From Collinsella ureilytica (GTDB taxonomy: Bacteria; Actinomycetota; Coriobacteriia; Coriobacteriales; Coriobacteriaceae), in contig NZ_JAIMFO010000004.1 of assembly GCF_019795105.1 (NCBI RefSeq), positions 62,001 through 126,000 of the forward strand: a DNA stretch of 64,000 nt, given 5' to 3'. Numbering within the stretch: the stretch's first letter is position 1; every line of letters begins with the position of its first letter. Of the stretch, positions 37,867 to 46,342 are shown in pieces. Under the pieces are notes generated by a model that made no database searches, was not told the origin of the DNA, and worked only from the letters and a program-made list of their open reading frames with translations. The position numbers and the translations under genes are program-made.

Positions 37867-38898
37867 TTAGGCAGCAGACTTGCCAGGAAGAACCTTCTTC
37901 AAGAGGCCATTTTGATAAGAAACGGCCAGAAGAACGATGACTGCACCCAAGAGCTGAAGCATCGACGGAACCTCGTGGAAGAGACCGAAAGAAATTGCAA
38001 GGGTAGCAACCGGGCTCAGCAGCAGAAGTCCAGCAACATGAGTAGGCTCAAGACGCATGGAACCGTACTGGATGAAGGTCCAGACCACAGCCTGGCCAAC
38101 AGAGCCCAGAAGAATTGCAAAGACCCAGTTCATAGCAGTGATATCGGTACCCACACCCTGAGCAGGAACAAGGCCGTTGGCCATCATGCCGTGAACGACG
38201 TCAAAACCGCGATCGTGGCTCAGCAAAACAATGGCGATTACCGGAGCAACCAGCTGAGCGATCGAAGAAAGCGTCATGGGCTGGAGGAACTGACCGTGGT
38301 TAATACGGGAGGCCTTACGAGCAAAGTACAGGTAGAAGCCATAGCAGAAACCAGAAAGAGCACCGGTCAGCGTACCGAAGAGGGTAACATCCATACCAAA
38401 GACCGACTCAGGAGCGCCCGGAACCGGAGGTGCAGGAGGATCGAACAGACCGCCAGACATAGCAACACCGATGATCATGATCGGAGCAACGATATAGTAG
38501 CTCTTCTCAATCTTCTCACGGTCAAAGATGAAGGCGAGGGCGGGCAAGACGATGACCTGGATGTTCAACAGAATCGAAGCGATGCCAGCGCCTGCATAGA
38601 AGATGGACAGATTAAAGCAGCAAAAATCGATGCCCAAGAACAAACCAGCAACGATTGAGTAGACGATACCCATTTTATTCAGGGCACCGAGCTTCTTAAT
38701 CTCGTGGAAGGCGAAGGGCAACATGCACAAAGCACCAATGCCGCAGCGCAAAATCACCGAAGTGAAGGGCTCGAAGTTAGCAATCTTCACCATAGGAGCG
38801 GTGAAGGCGTGCGCCAGAAGACCTAATAGAATAATGATATAGGCCTTTCCGTTGCCAGAGCTGTGCGCCGAAGAACTCGACGCATTCGTAGTGGTCAT
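37867..38898 (-). CDS. EamA/DMT-superfamily permease at the end of the urease operon
   Basis: Membrane protein of 343 residues with ten predicted helices in two EamA repeats. The first is around AYIIILLGLLAHAFTAPMVK and the second after the GTLTGALSGFCYGFYLYFAR segment. DMT proteins export or exchange amino acids, sugars or other metabolites. Its position as the last gene behind ureD, 36 bases away and before the terminator, makes a urea, ammonium or nickel-related role possible, but the family gives no support for any one of these. A long Ala/Pro/Gly loop separates the repeats. I start at the ATG at 38898, where AAAGGA is seven bases upstream; an ATG two codons earlier abuts the Shine-Dalgarno. 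Confidence 0.82.
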   Translation of the reverse strand: MTTTNASSSSAHSSGNGKAYIIILLGLLAHAFTAPMVKIANFEPFTSVILRCGIGALCMLPFAFHEIKKLGALNKMGIVYSIVAGLFLGIDFCCFNLSIFYAGAGIASILLNIQVIVLPALAFIFDREKIEKSYYIVAPIMIIGVAMSGGLFDPPAPPVPGAPESVFGMDVTLFGTLTGALSGFCYGFYLYFARKASRINHGQFLQPMTLSSIAQLVAPVIAIVLLSHDRGFDVVHGMMANGLVPAQGVGTDITAMNWVFAILLGSVGQAVVWTFIQYGSMRLEPTHVAGLLLLSPVATLAISFGLFHEVPSMLQLLGAVIVLLAVSYQNGLLKKVLPGKSAA

Positions 38899-38933
38899 GG
38901 GCATTTCCTTTCGTGCAGTTCCTCTTACCGGGA

Positions 38934-39737
38934 CTATTGACCGAGAGCAATACGACCGACTTCGGCCATAAGAGCTCTCAGGGCAACCAAATCAGAACCA
39001 AGGAGGCGAATGAGATACAGCCCCTCCTCGATCTCAGAGATTCCGCCGGTAACAAGACCGGCAGCAGCTTCGATGGGAGCAGCGAGTGCTTCAACATCTA
39101 CGGAATAAACTGAAGGGATCGCAAACCACATCGTGGCGATGTAGTCTGCACCATCAAGCACGCCTAAGCGGGTTAGATCATGATCAGCCGGATCCAAGCG
39201 CAGTGAATCAAACGCGATCAGCTCGCCTTCGCGATAGATACGCATACGACTCAGCAGCGTCTCATACTCAAAGCGCTCATCTTTATGGAGGCGGCCAGGA
39301 GCGAGAATATCGCCCCAGCTAAAATAGGAGTTCTTCTCGAGATGGACCTCAACATCGGTTTTATAACGAGATCCGGTATACGGAATCGTGACCTCAGGCT
39401 CCCACATAAAGGATGATTCATCGGCAACATCAATCGTGATGTACTGAGAAGAGATGCCTCCATCAAAAGAAGGATGGATGAGGGTCGCGGCCTGCGGACG
39501 CAAACGTGCCCGCACACCCGGCTTTGTAGAAAGCCTAATCTCATTCGTATTCCCAGGAAGCAAGCCTCCTGAGGAGTCCATGAGAATGACGGTCGCCTCT
39601 CCCCTGTCATGCCCGCTCACATACAGCGGACGCATAACATTTAACGGCGGAATCTGGAAGCTGTCAGCGATTACCGTACGTCCGGCAACCTTGTCAAAGA
39701 CAATAGACAGTCGACCGTCATGCTCTAAGCGCTTCAT
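38934..39737 (-). CDS. ureD: Urease accessory protein UreD (UreH)
   Basis: Scaffold that binds apo-urease with UreF and UreG during nickel insertion. It has family blocks in order: GRTVIADSFQIPPLNVMRPL, SGGLLPGNTNEIRLS, TKPGVRARLRPQAATLIH and SFMWEPEVTIPY. The block GDILAPGRLHKDERFEYE comes near the middle, with FDSLRLDPADHD following. The start is uncertain: ATG at 39737 (MKRLEHDGRLSIVFDK) gives 267 residues; a GTG five codons upstream (39752) has a better-spaced GGTAG. A 31-codon extension overlapping ureG is unlikely. It is the sixth accessory or structural gene downstream of ureA. Confidence 0.9.
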   Translation of the reverse strand: MKRLEHDGRLSIVFDKVAGRTVIADSFQIPPLNVMRPLYVSGHDRGEATVILMDSSGGLLPGNTNEIRLSTKPGVRARLRPQAATLIHPSFDGGISSQYITIDVADESSFMWEPEVTIPYTGSRYKTDVEVHLEKNSYFSWGDILAPGRLHKDERFEYETLLSRMRIYREGELIAFDSLRLDPADHDLTRLGVLDGADYIATMWFAIPSVYSVDVEALAAPIEAAAGLVTGGISEIEEGLYLIRLLGSDLVALRALMAEVGRIALGQ

Positions 39738-39762
39738 CGTCGTCTCGGCCACGGCAGCTACC

Positions 39763-40374
39763 TCACGCGTTCTCAAGCATAAGATCGCGCTTGATCCAGG
39801 CAATGATCTCGTCGAGACCCTTACCCTCAAGCATGTCTGCCATCACAAAGGGACGACCATCGCGAGCGCGACGCGTATCCTCAACCAGACGCTCAGGATC
39901 AACGCCAACATAGGGGCAAAGACCCATCTTGTTTACAACAAGCATGTCTGAGCGGGTAACGCCCGGTCCTCCCTTGCGGGGAATGTCTCCACCGGCAGCG
40001 GCACTGATGACATAGATAGCAGCGTCAACGAGCTCGGGGCTAAACGTGGCAGAAAGATTGTCTCCACCACTTTCAACAAAAATAAGATCAAGGTCATCAA
40101 AACGATCTTCGAGAGCATCAATTGCCTCAAAGTTCATCGAAGCATCTTCGCGGATGGCGGTATGCGGACAGCCACCCGTCTCAACGCCAATGATCCTTCC
40201 CTCTTCAAGCACATTCTCGCTGATCAGGAAGTTGGCATCTTCCTTCGTATAGATATCGTTGGTGATGACACCGATCTTATAGTCGTCCTTCAGACGCTTA
40301 ACTAAAGCTTCAATAATGGTGGTTTTTCCGGTACCAACCGGACCACCAACGCCTAAGCGACGTGCCTTGCTCAT
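39763..40374 (-). CDS. ureG: Urease accessory GTPase UreG
   Basis: SIMIBI-class GTPase that powers nickel delivery to urease. The 203-residue protein begins [20 protein letters not shown], with the P-loop GPVGTGKT. It has [19 protein letters not shown] (metal-binding Cys-Pro-His), [17 protein letters not shown] (switch/Walker B) and [14 protein letters not shown] (the NKxD-type guanine motif). GGAGG stands six bases before the ATG. It follows ureF by 57 bases. All sequence marks are intact. Confidence 0.97.
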   Translation of the reverse strand: MSKARRLGVGGPVGTGKTTIIEALVKRLKDDYKIGVITNDIYTKEDANFLISENVLEEGRIIGVETGGCPHTAIREDASMNFEAIDALEDRFDDLDLIFVESGGDNLSATFSPELVDAAIYVISAAAGGDIPRKGGPGVTRSDMLVVNKMGLCPYVGVDPERLVEDTRRARDGRPFVMADMLEGKGLDEIIAWIKRDLMLENA

Positions 40375-40431
40375 AGAACAACCTCCAATATGATTGTCGA
40401 TATACGGATACGAGCCGAACCTTCGTTACAC

Positions 40432-41193
40432 CTAAGAGATGAACAGCCTTGAATGCAGGCGCTCGTGGCGCATAGAGGCGATCTCTACTCCCACGCATCG
40501 GGTAGCAAGATCATCAACACCGCACGCTTGTGCACGCTTTGCAGCAGCCGAAAGCACCGGAAGCATCTCGTGCACCACCTCCACGCCTGCAAGCTGACCT
40601 AAGGGCACACCACGAACTGCATTGAGCACAAGCGAGCCGGTCGTGGCATAGAGAAACGCAAGAATTGCTGCCTCTGCTGGAGCACCAATAAGGGCTGCAT
40701 ACATCCCAAACACGATGGGATAGTGGCAACGAACCTCTTTTTCACGAACCAGATCGCGCCATGCAACAAGCAGTTCATCTGAACAGATCGCTCGGATGGA
40801 GCGCAGGAACTGGCGTCCCTGCATTGAACTCGCATCGCGTACCTCAAGGGATAACTTCATGGCATGACAAAGCTGATCGAGCTCGATCAAATGATCGAGC
40901 TCGCCTGCAGCAGCTGCTCGGTGCGCCTCTCCTACGAGGATGGCGTCAGCGTCTGCGACGCCATCCACGATGTAAGAGGTACAAACTTCCTTAAGCGTTT
41001 TTGCATCATGTACGCGGCGATCTTGAAAATATGTTTCAAGGCCAAAGGTATGTGCAAAGGCGCCGGTTGGAAATGCAGAGTCGAGCAGCTGAACCAAGGG
41101 CAGAAACCAACTACTAGTGCTGATGTCCGCCGTACTTGATTGGCTCAACAAAGCTGTGCTCACCCCGCTCAAACTCAACATGCATGCTCTCAA
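40432..41193 (-). CDS. ureF: Urease accessory protein UreF
   Basis: Accessory protein that acts with UreD and UreG in urease activation. Recognisable UreF blocks are LDSAFPTGAFAHTFGLETY near residue 40, an all-helical middle and RCHYPIVFGMYAALIGAP, with GSLVLNAVRGVPLGQLAG near the end. The start is unclear: no ATG exists after the ureE stop, so translation must begin inside ureE. The ATG at 41193 gives 253 residues and an 80-base overlap; the ATG at 41181 or a TTG at 41151 with GGGGTG upstream are alternatives. The conserved part begins around residue 30 in the longest version. Confidence 0.9.
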   Translation of the reverse strand: MRACMLSLSGVSTALLSQSSTADISTSSWFLPLVQLLDSAFPTGAFAHTFGLETYFQDRRVHDAKTLKEVCTSYIVDGVADADAILVGEAHRAAAAGELDHLIELDQLCHAMKLSLEVRDASSMQGRQFLRSIRAICSDELLVAWRDLVREKEVRCHYPIVFGMYAALIGAPAEAAILAFLYATTGSLVLNAVRGVPLGQLAGVEVVHEMLPVLSAAAKRAQACGVDDLATRCVGVEIASMRHERLHSRLFIS

Positions 41194-41560
41194 GCAGCTC
41201 TACCATGGTCGGGTCAAAGCGAACGAAGATCTCGCCGGCTTCAATAACCGATGGGGTATGGCGATTGCCAATCTGCCAACCAACACGACCCATCTCATCC
41301 ATATCAGACGGCTTAATAATCAGAGCATCCTCGGGCTTGGCGCGCACGGCAACTACGAAGTCAGCATCCTCAAAAAGGATGTCACCGCAGCGCAACTCAC
41401 CTGCGCGCTCAAGCTCAATGGCGACGTCGCGGCCCTCCGTGGAGGTCGTGCGGATGATACGCTTGCCGAGTTGATCCCAATCCAGCTCCACCCAGTCGAC
41501 CGGCAGGTCAGGATGGTTGGTATCATTCATGGAACCTAACACACGGGTTACCTTCAGCAT
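41114..41560 (-). CDS. ureE: Urease accessory protein UreE (nickel metallochaperone)
   Basis: Homodimeric nickel carrier that hands the metal to UreG. The 148-residue protein has the N-terminal peptide-binding domain (MLKVTRVLGSM, RGAGELRCGDILFED-type segment with ELERAGELRCGD) and the metal-binding domain with the invariant IGNRHTPSVIE (His is a nickel ligand). The C-terminal tail is only GGHQH, with two histidines, far fewer than the His-rich tail of Klebsiella UreE, so it is probably a low-storage chaperone. AAGG precedes the ATG at 41560, and the gene lies 28 bases downstream of ureC. Confidence 0.95.
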   Translation of the reverse strand: MLKVTRVLGSMNDTNHPDLPVDWVELDWDQLGKRIIRTTSTEGRDVAIELERAGELRCGDILFEDADFVVAVRAKPEDALIIKPSDMDEMGRVGWQIGNRHTPSVIEAGEIFVRFDPTMVELLESMHVEFERGEHSFVEPIKYGGHQH

Positions 41561-41588
41561 GGAGAGCCTTTCTAGGACGTCGGGATGA

Positions 41589-43301
41589 TTAGAACAAGAA
41601 GTAACGCTGAGTCATCGGGAGCTTCTCAGCCGGCTCGCAAACAATGAGCTCGCCGTCGATGCGCACCTCATAGGTCTCAGGATCGACCGTGATGTTGGGC
41701 AGTGCATCGTTGAGCTTCATGTCGCGCTTGCTGATGTTGCGGCAGCCCTTGACTGCGGAGACCTGACGCTGAAGTCCAAGCTTCTCAGGCACACCGAGCT
41801 CAATGGAGGCCTTAGACATAAAGGTCATGCAGGTCTTGTTCATGGCACGGCCGTGTGCTCCATACATGGGGCGAAGCATGATGGGCTGCGGCGTGGGGAT
41901 GGAAGCACCCGGATCGCCTTCCTGGGCGTAGGCAATCATGCCGCCCTTCAAGACGATGGAAGCCTTCACACCGAAGAACTTGGGCTCCCAAAGCACGAGG
42001 TCAGCAAACTTGCCTACCTCAATAGAGCCAATCTCATGCGAGACACCCTGGGCGATTGCCGGGTTAATGGTGTACTGAGCGATATAGCGGCGGACACGGA
42101 AGTTGTCGTTACCGTTTGTATCCTCAGGCAGAGCGCCACGCTGACGCTTGTTCTTATCGGCTGCCTGCCAGGTACGCATGACCGTCTCACCAATACGACC
42201 CATGGCCATAGCGTCAGAAGACATCATGGAAATAGCACCGATATCGTGCAGGACGTCCTCAGCGGCAATGGTCTCAGGGCGAATACGAGAACCAGCAAAG
42301 GCAACGTCTTCAGGAACGTTCTTGTTCAGGTGGTGGCAGACCATGAGCATGTCCAGATGCTCCTCGATGGTGTTCTTAGTGAACGGCATCGTGGGATTCG
42401 TGGACGAAGGCAAAACCGAGCTCTGGCCAACAAGCTTCAAAATGTCAGGAGCATGGCCACCGCCAGCACCCTCAACGTGGAAGGCGTGAATCACGCGATC
42501 GCCAATAGCGTCGATCGTAGACTCAACAAAGCCAGCCTCATTCAAGGTATCGGTGTGAATAGCAACCTGAACGTCACCGCGATCTGCAGCGCGCAGGGCC
42601 ATATCGATCGAAGATGGGGTAGAGCCCCAGTCCTCATGGATCTTAAGACCGGCAGCTCCAGCCTCGATCTGCTCCATAAGAGGAGCCTCAGCAGCAGCAT
42701 GACCCTTACCGAGAATACCGAAGTTCATCGGCAGATCCTCAACAGCCTCAAGCATGCGCTGGATATACCAAGCACCCGGGGTGCAGGTCGTAGCGTTCGT
42801 ACCATCTGAAGGACCAACGCCGCCACCAAAGAGGGTCGTAATGCCGTTGCCTAGGGCAGGCTTTACGATATCAGGCTCAATAAAGTGAACGTGGGTATCG
42901 ACACCGCCAGCAGTGAGGATCTTGCCCTCACCAGCGAGAACCTCAGTAGCAGCGCCAACGACCATGTTCTCGTCTACGCCGTCTTGCAGATCGGGGTTTC
43001 CGCCGTGGCCGATGCCTACGATGCGGCCATCCTTAATACCAACGTCTGCCTTGTAAATGCCGGTATAGTCAACAATTAAGCAGTTGGTAATGAGCAGGTC
43101 AAGCACGCCCTCATCACGAGTGCGAACACTGTTGAGACCCATGCCCTCACGCAAGGTCTTACCGCCGCCGAACTTGGACTCCTCACCATAGGTGGTCAGG
43201 TCGCGCTCGGGCGAAATCCAAAGGTCGGTATCGGCAAGGCGAACCTTATCGCCAATGGTCGGACCATAGTTATCCACATAAGAGTGGCGATCGTATTTCA
43301 T
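41589..43301 (-). CDS. ureC: Urease alpha subunit
   Basis: Catalytic subunit (570 residues) that hydrolyses urea to ammonia and carbamate with a dinuclear nickel centre. Visible ligands include [13 protein letters not shown] (HxH near residue 137) and GLKIHEDWG near 219, with the carbamylated Lys. [22 protein letters not shown] (flap Cys and His) and [14 protein letters not shown] (Asp ligand) complete the active site. The start [18 protein letters not shown] is typical and GGAG stands five bases upstream; it begins two bases after the ureB stop. The protein is not fused to UreA or UreB. No key residue is missing. Confidence 0.98.
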   Translation of the reverse strand: MKYDRHSYVDNYGPTIGDKVRLADTDLWISPERDLTTYGEESKFGGGKTLREGMGLNSVRTRDEGVLDLLITNCLIVDYTGIYKADVGIKDGRIVGIGHGGNPDLQDGVDENMVVGAATEVLAGEGKILTAGGVDTHVHFIEPDIVKPALGNGITTLFGGGVGPSDGTNATTCTPGAWYIQRMLEAVEDLPMNFGILGKGHAAAEAPLMEQIEAGAAGLKIHEDWGSTPSSIDMALRAADRGDVQVAIHTDTLNEAGFVESTIDAIGDRVIHAFHVEGAGGGHAPDILKLVGQSSVLPSSTNPTMPFTKNTIEEHLDMLMVCHHLNKNVPEDVAFAGSRIRPETIAAEDVLHDIGAISMMSSDAMAMGRIGETVMRTWQAADKNKRQRGALPEDTNGNDNFRVRRYIAQYTINPAIAQGVSHEIGSIEVGKFADLVLWEPKFFGVKASIVLKGGMIAYAQEGDPGASIPTPQPIMLRPMYGAHGRAMNKTCMTFMSKASIELGVPEKLGLQRQVSAVKGCRNISKRDMKLNDALPNITVDPETYEVRIDGELIVCEPAEKLPMTQRYFLF

Positions 43302-43303
43302 GC

Positions 43304-43675
43304 TTACTCCATCCCCTCAAAGGCCTTGATCTTGGCGGACGCATCAGTCTCGTCGAGCGGGCCGTTCACGAGGTTGTTGACACCGTGCATAATGCGAGAG
43401 CCGCCGAAGTCGATCAGCTCAACTTCCATCTCCTGACCCGGCTCAAAGCGGGTAGCCGTACCAGACGGGATGTCTAGGCGCTTGCCATATGCAGCCATGC
43501 GATCAAACTTCAAGGCGCTATTTGCCTCTGCAAAGTGAATGTGAGAACCGACCTGTACCGGACGGTCTCCCGTATTTGAAACCCTCAGCGTAGTTACTGC
43601 CGAACCCTCGTTGATCTCAATGTCGGTGTCTGCGAGACGAATCTCACCGGGGATCAAAGGATGCTCCTGTCCCAT
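43304..43675 (-). CDS. ureB: Urease beta subunit
   Basis: Structural subunit of 123 residues with the family blocks [51 protein letters not shown] and [13 protein letters not shown] lies four bases before the ATG at 43675. It sits between ureA (38 bases upstream) and ureC. A ~15-residue C-terminal segment ([14 protein letters not shown]) extends past the barrel, as in many urease beta subunits. Confidence 0.97.
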   Translation of the reverse strand: MGQEHPLIPGEIRLADTDIEINEGSAVTTLRVSNTGDRPVQVGSHIHFAEANSALKFDRMAAYGKRLDIPSGTATRFEPGQEMEVELIDFGGSRIMHGVNNLVNGPLDETDASAKIKAFEGME

Positions 43676-43713
43676 TTCGCTCCAATCCTCTTCCGTTTTG
43701 CTTCGTTCGTTTC

Positions 43714-44016
43714 TTACGCGATCGGGTTGTGAACCGTGACGAGCTTGGTGCCATCAGGGAACGTGGCCTCAACCTGAATATCAGGGATCATCTCGGGCAC
43801 ACCCTCCATGACCTCGTCGCGGCTAAGAACCTGGCGACCGCTCTGCATGAGCTCGGCGACGGTTTTGCCATCGCGAGCACCCTCAAGCAGGTAGCTCGTG
43901 ATATAGGCCACCGTCTCGGGGTAGTTGAGCTTCAGACCGCGAGCCCTGCGCTTCGCAGCGAGCTCGCCCGCGACGAAGATCTGCAGCTTCTCACGTTCAA
44001 CCTCGTTTAAGAACAT
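43714..44016 (-). CDS. ureA: Urease gamma subunit
   Basis: Smallest urease subunit, 100 residues, with the typical [20 protein letters not shown] start, [52 protein letters not shown] and the ending [17 protein letters not shown] stands six bases before the ATG. It is the first gene of the urease operon, about 100 bases downstream of a strong promoter. Confidence 0.98.
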   Translation of the reverse strand: MFLNEVEREKLQIFVAGELAAKRRARGLKLNYPETVAYITSYLLEGARDGKTVAELMQSGRQVLSRDEVMEGVPEMIPDIQVEATFPDGTKLVTVHNPIA

Positions 44017-44082
44017 GGGATTCCTTTCTGCCGTGGCGATACCTTGCTTGATACAGAATTTGGGAGGGGTGATAAGTTAACG

Positions 44083-44100
44083 GGTACGCTCATTCGTACC
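44083..44100. promoter_or_regulatory. Inverted repeat in the urease leader (operator candidate)
   Basis: GGTACG (44083-44088) and CGTACC (44095-44100) are perfect inverted arms with a six-base spacer. They lie within the predicted 5' untranslated region, 67-84 bases before the ureA start and 23 bases past the -10. It could bind a regulator or form a small RNA hairpin. Confidence 0.45.
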
Positions 44101-44122
44101 ACGTGCGTCCACTCCCTCTCTT

Positions 44123-44151
44123 ATGCTATGAAGTTATTCAATTTCTGTCAA
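44123..44151 (-). promoter_or_regulatory. Urease operon promoter
   Basis: On the minus strand a perfect TTGACA (44146-44151), exactly 17 bases, then TAGCAT (44123-44128). It lies about 107 bases before the ureA start, at the edge of an AT-rich block, and is the best sigma-70-type promoter seen in the window. Confidence 0.8.
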
Positions 44152-44631
44152 GCCGCCAAGCCAGCAAATGTCCAGTTATTGTCGTATATTTACGATTACT
44201 GTAGATAGAAGAGGATATTCGTAGAGATGTTATTTCTGCCCCCATTTGTATCATCCTGCGAATCGCCCCTGTTCGGTAGGAAATAGCCCCTGAACGGTTA
44301 TTTTGTGTGACGATACGCAGTTTCAAATTACATATACCGATATTTACTGTCTCAGGTATTATTCCATGCTTCTTTCGTATTATCAACCCCTCTTTTTGTA
44401 CGTATGTTTCGTAATAAGTGATACATTATTATTAGTTAGTATTACTCATGGTCAGAAGCTTCTGCTCCTAAGTTTGTAATATTCAATTTACGTTTCTTGT
44501 TAGCTATTACACGTTTGTTCTATATTAAAAAAGCTGCACTAACGACAAGCACCTGAACTGCCCTCATGCACATTGTTCGGTACGCCCACGGCAAGCAGCT
44601 CAGCGGGTCTCACGCGCATTGTTCGATGCAC
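44152..44631. other. AT-rich gene-free region upstream of the urease promoter
   Basis: About 480 bases, clearly richer in A+T than the rest of the window, hold no convincing gene. Directly repeated GCCCCTG(TT/AA)CGG motifs lie at 44265-44278 and 44286-44299, 21 bases (two helical turns) apart. A perfect 12-bp palindrome, CAGAAGCTTCTG, is at 44453-44464, and several ATTATTA-type runs occur. Such blocks often carry activator sites, a UP element or an acquired-DNA boundary. Confidence 0.6.
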
Positions 44632-46242
44632 TCAGAGACCGAGCTGAAGCGCCTTAAGTAGTGCTATGGCATCATTCGGCACTTCGCCGTCTATATGGAG
44701 CTCCAGCGCGCGATTCAAGAGCTCGCCTACTTGAGGTCCGGGCGCAATGCCAGCTGAAATCAGATCTGATCCTGTCAGGGCTAGTGTTTTCACGCTATAT
44801 GCTGAGCCTTGCTCAAGAAGACGCTCATAGAGCCTGCGCATCTTGCTAATTTCATCAACATAGTCAGCGCACTCAGCAGTTTTACCTCGCGCATCAGCTA
44901 CCTTCAAATCTAGGAGCTCGCCCATCAGTCGCGGAGCATCTGAGCTCTTTTTTGTAAGACGACCGAGCATGTCTAAGATGCTTGAGCGGCAAGGCTTAAG
45001 CGGCATATCGTGATAATGCACCAGCAGTGCAACATCGGAAATGAGACGGCTTGGCAAAGAGAGTCGATTCATAATCTGGCGCGCCAGAACCGCGCCACGC
45101 TCAGGATGGCTAAAGAAGTGGCCTCTCCCCTCCTCATCAATGGTGAAGGTCTCAGGCTTTGCAATATCGTGAAGCAATGCTGCCCAAAGCAGCGATCGTG
45201 AAGGCTTCAGTAGATGAGGCTGAGTCCGAACTTGCTCAGTCAGCGGTGTTTGGCAGGCAGCAGAAGCGCGTGCGTACTCGCCTTCAGATGTTTGGCCGGC
45301 TCCCACGCCTCGATTGGGTCTTGAGCCGTCCGATAACACATCTCTAGGAGCTCCTGAGGTACCTGATCGCTCATCGTTCAGTTCAGTAACTGCTACTGGG
45401 ATGTGCTCGCCTTTCCTATCTGTGCGCACCATAGTCTGCGAGGCCCAGGACAGCACGTAGGCCGTATGATCATAGACATCAAAGCGATGGTAGGGGCTTC
45501 GCTGATCAAAGCCTCTGCAGACCGAAAGCTCAGGTATGGCCGCACAAAAAACCTCAGGATAGACCAGCATGGCAGGGCCTGCTCGTCCGGTTAACAAGGT
45601 GGCGTCAAGCTCTGTGCCGATCCGCTCATAAGGTATTGCAGAGAGCAAAGGAGCAGCCAGAGCTAGTGCAGCAGCTGTTTTTTCTTCTACAACAAAGCCT
45701 AGGCGGCAGGCAAATCGCACGGCACGCAAGATACGCAGGGCGTCCTCACGAAAGCGACGAGTAGGATCTCCAACGGCACGAATAAGACCCGCAGCAAGAT
45801 CTGCCTGACCACCAAATGGATCCAAGATCTTTCGATGTGGATGCCAGGCTATTGCATTAACCGTAAAGTCTCTTCGCGCAAGATCTTCTTCAATCGTTTG
45901 AGCAGAGGCAATGCCATCGGGGTGGCGGCCATCGGTATAAAAGCCATCAACTCGATACGCAGTAATTTCGATCCGCTCAGTGCCAATCTTGGCGGTAATA
46001 CCACCGAAGCGAGTGCCCGTCTCAAGTACCTGAATGCCAACAGCGCTGATCGCCGCTGCACTCTCTTGCCAGGTGCCAGAACAACACAGATCAATATCGT
46101 GGCTTGGAGCACCTCGCAGGGCATCGCGAACCCAGCCACCAACAAACCAGGCCTCCAGCCCACCGTCCTCGAGAGCTTCGAGAACGGCGAGGGAGGCCGG
46201 TGTAGGACTCACTCCAGCAAGCTGTGCATTCAAGTACCGCAT
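44632..46242 (-). CDS. cca: CCA tRNA nucleotidyltransferase (CCA-adding enzyme)
   Basis: Class II nucleotidyltransferase of 536 residues that adds or repairs the 3' CCA of tRNA. It has WFVGGWVRDALRG near residue 36, HDIDLCCSG near 51 (catalytic Asp pair), DFTVNAIAWHPHRKILDPFGG, DPTRRFREDALRILRAVRF and an HD-type domain (LHDIAKPETF near 352, VHYHDMPLK). A ~70-residue low-complexity insert (roughly 275-345, rich in Ser, Gly, Thr, Arg) separates the head/neck from the HD domain. No Shine-Dalgarno is visible before the ATG. The enzyme is needed here because tRNA-Arg at 54.4 kb has no encoded CCA, while the three tRNAs at 32 kb do. Confidence 0.9.
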   Translation of the reverse strand: MRYLNAQLAGVSPTPASLAVLEALEDGGLEAWFVGGWVRDALRGAPSHDIDLCCSGTWQESAAAISAVGIQVLETGTRFGGITAKIGTERIEITAYRVDGFYTDGRHPDGIASAQTIEEDLARRDFTVNAIAWHPHRKILDPFGGQADLAAGLIRAVGDPTRRFREDALRILRAVRFACRLGFVVEEKTAAALALAAPLLSAIPYERIGTELDATLLTGRAGPAMLVYPEVFCAAIPELSVCRGFDQRSPYHRFDVYDHTAYVLSWASQTMVRTDRKGEHIPVAVTELNDERSGTSGAPRDVLSDGSRPNRGVGAGQTSEGEYARASAACQTPLTEQVRTQPHLLKPSRSLLWAALLHDIAKPETFTIDEEGRGHFFSHPERGAVLARQIMNRLSLPSRLISDVALLVHYHDMPLKPCRSSILDMLGRLTKKSSDAPRLMGELLDLKVADARGKTAECADYVDEISKMRRLYERLLEQGSAYSVKTLALTGSDLISAGIAPGPQVGELLNRALELHIDGEVPNDAIALLKALQLGL

Positions 46243-46342
46243 ACAGAGCAGTATACGCGAATGGACACGGCTAGGAGCCCGCTGAGAAAACGTGCGCAGG
46301 TGTGCTCACATGCACGATGTTCAACAGGACGCAGCACATGAC

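Noticed and set aside
37840-38658. 272-codon plus-strand frame opposite the EamA gene
   Set aside because: It is a long mirror frame of a biased coding region and is very rich in Arg, Asn and Gln. The minus strand encodes a clear membrane protein.
41853-42809. 318-codon plus-strand frame opposite ureC
   Set aside because: Antisense shadow of the highly conserved urease alpha subunit; no independent evidence.
44138-44386. 82-codon reading frame on the minus strand in the AT-rich segment
   Set aside because: It has no Shine-Dalgarno and no recognisable domain, and it overlaps the -35 of the urease promoter. Its composition is that of the AT-rich spacer.
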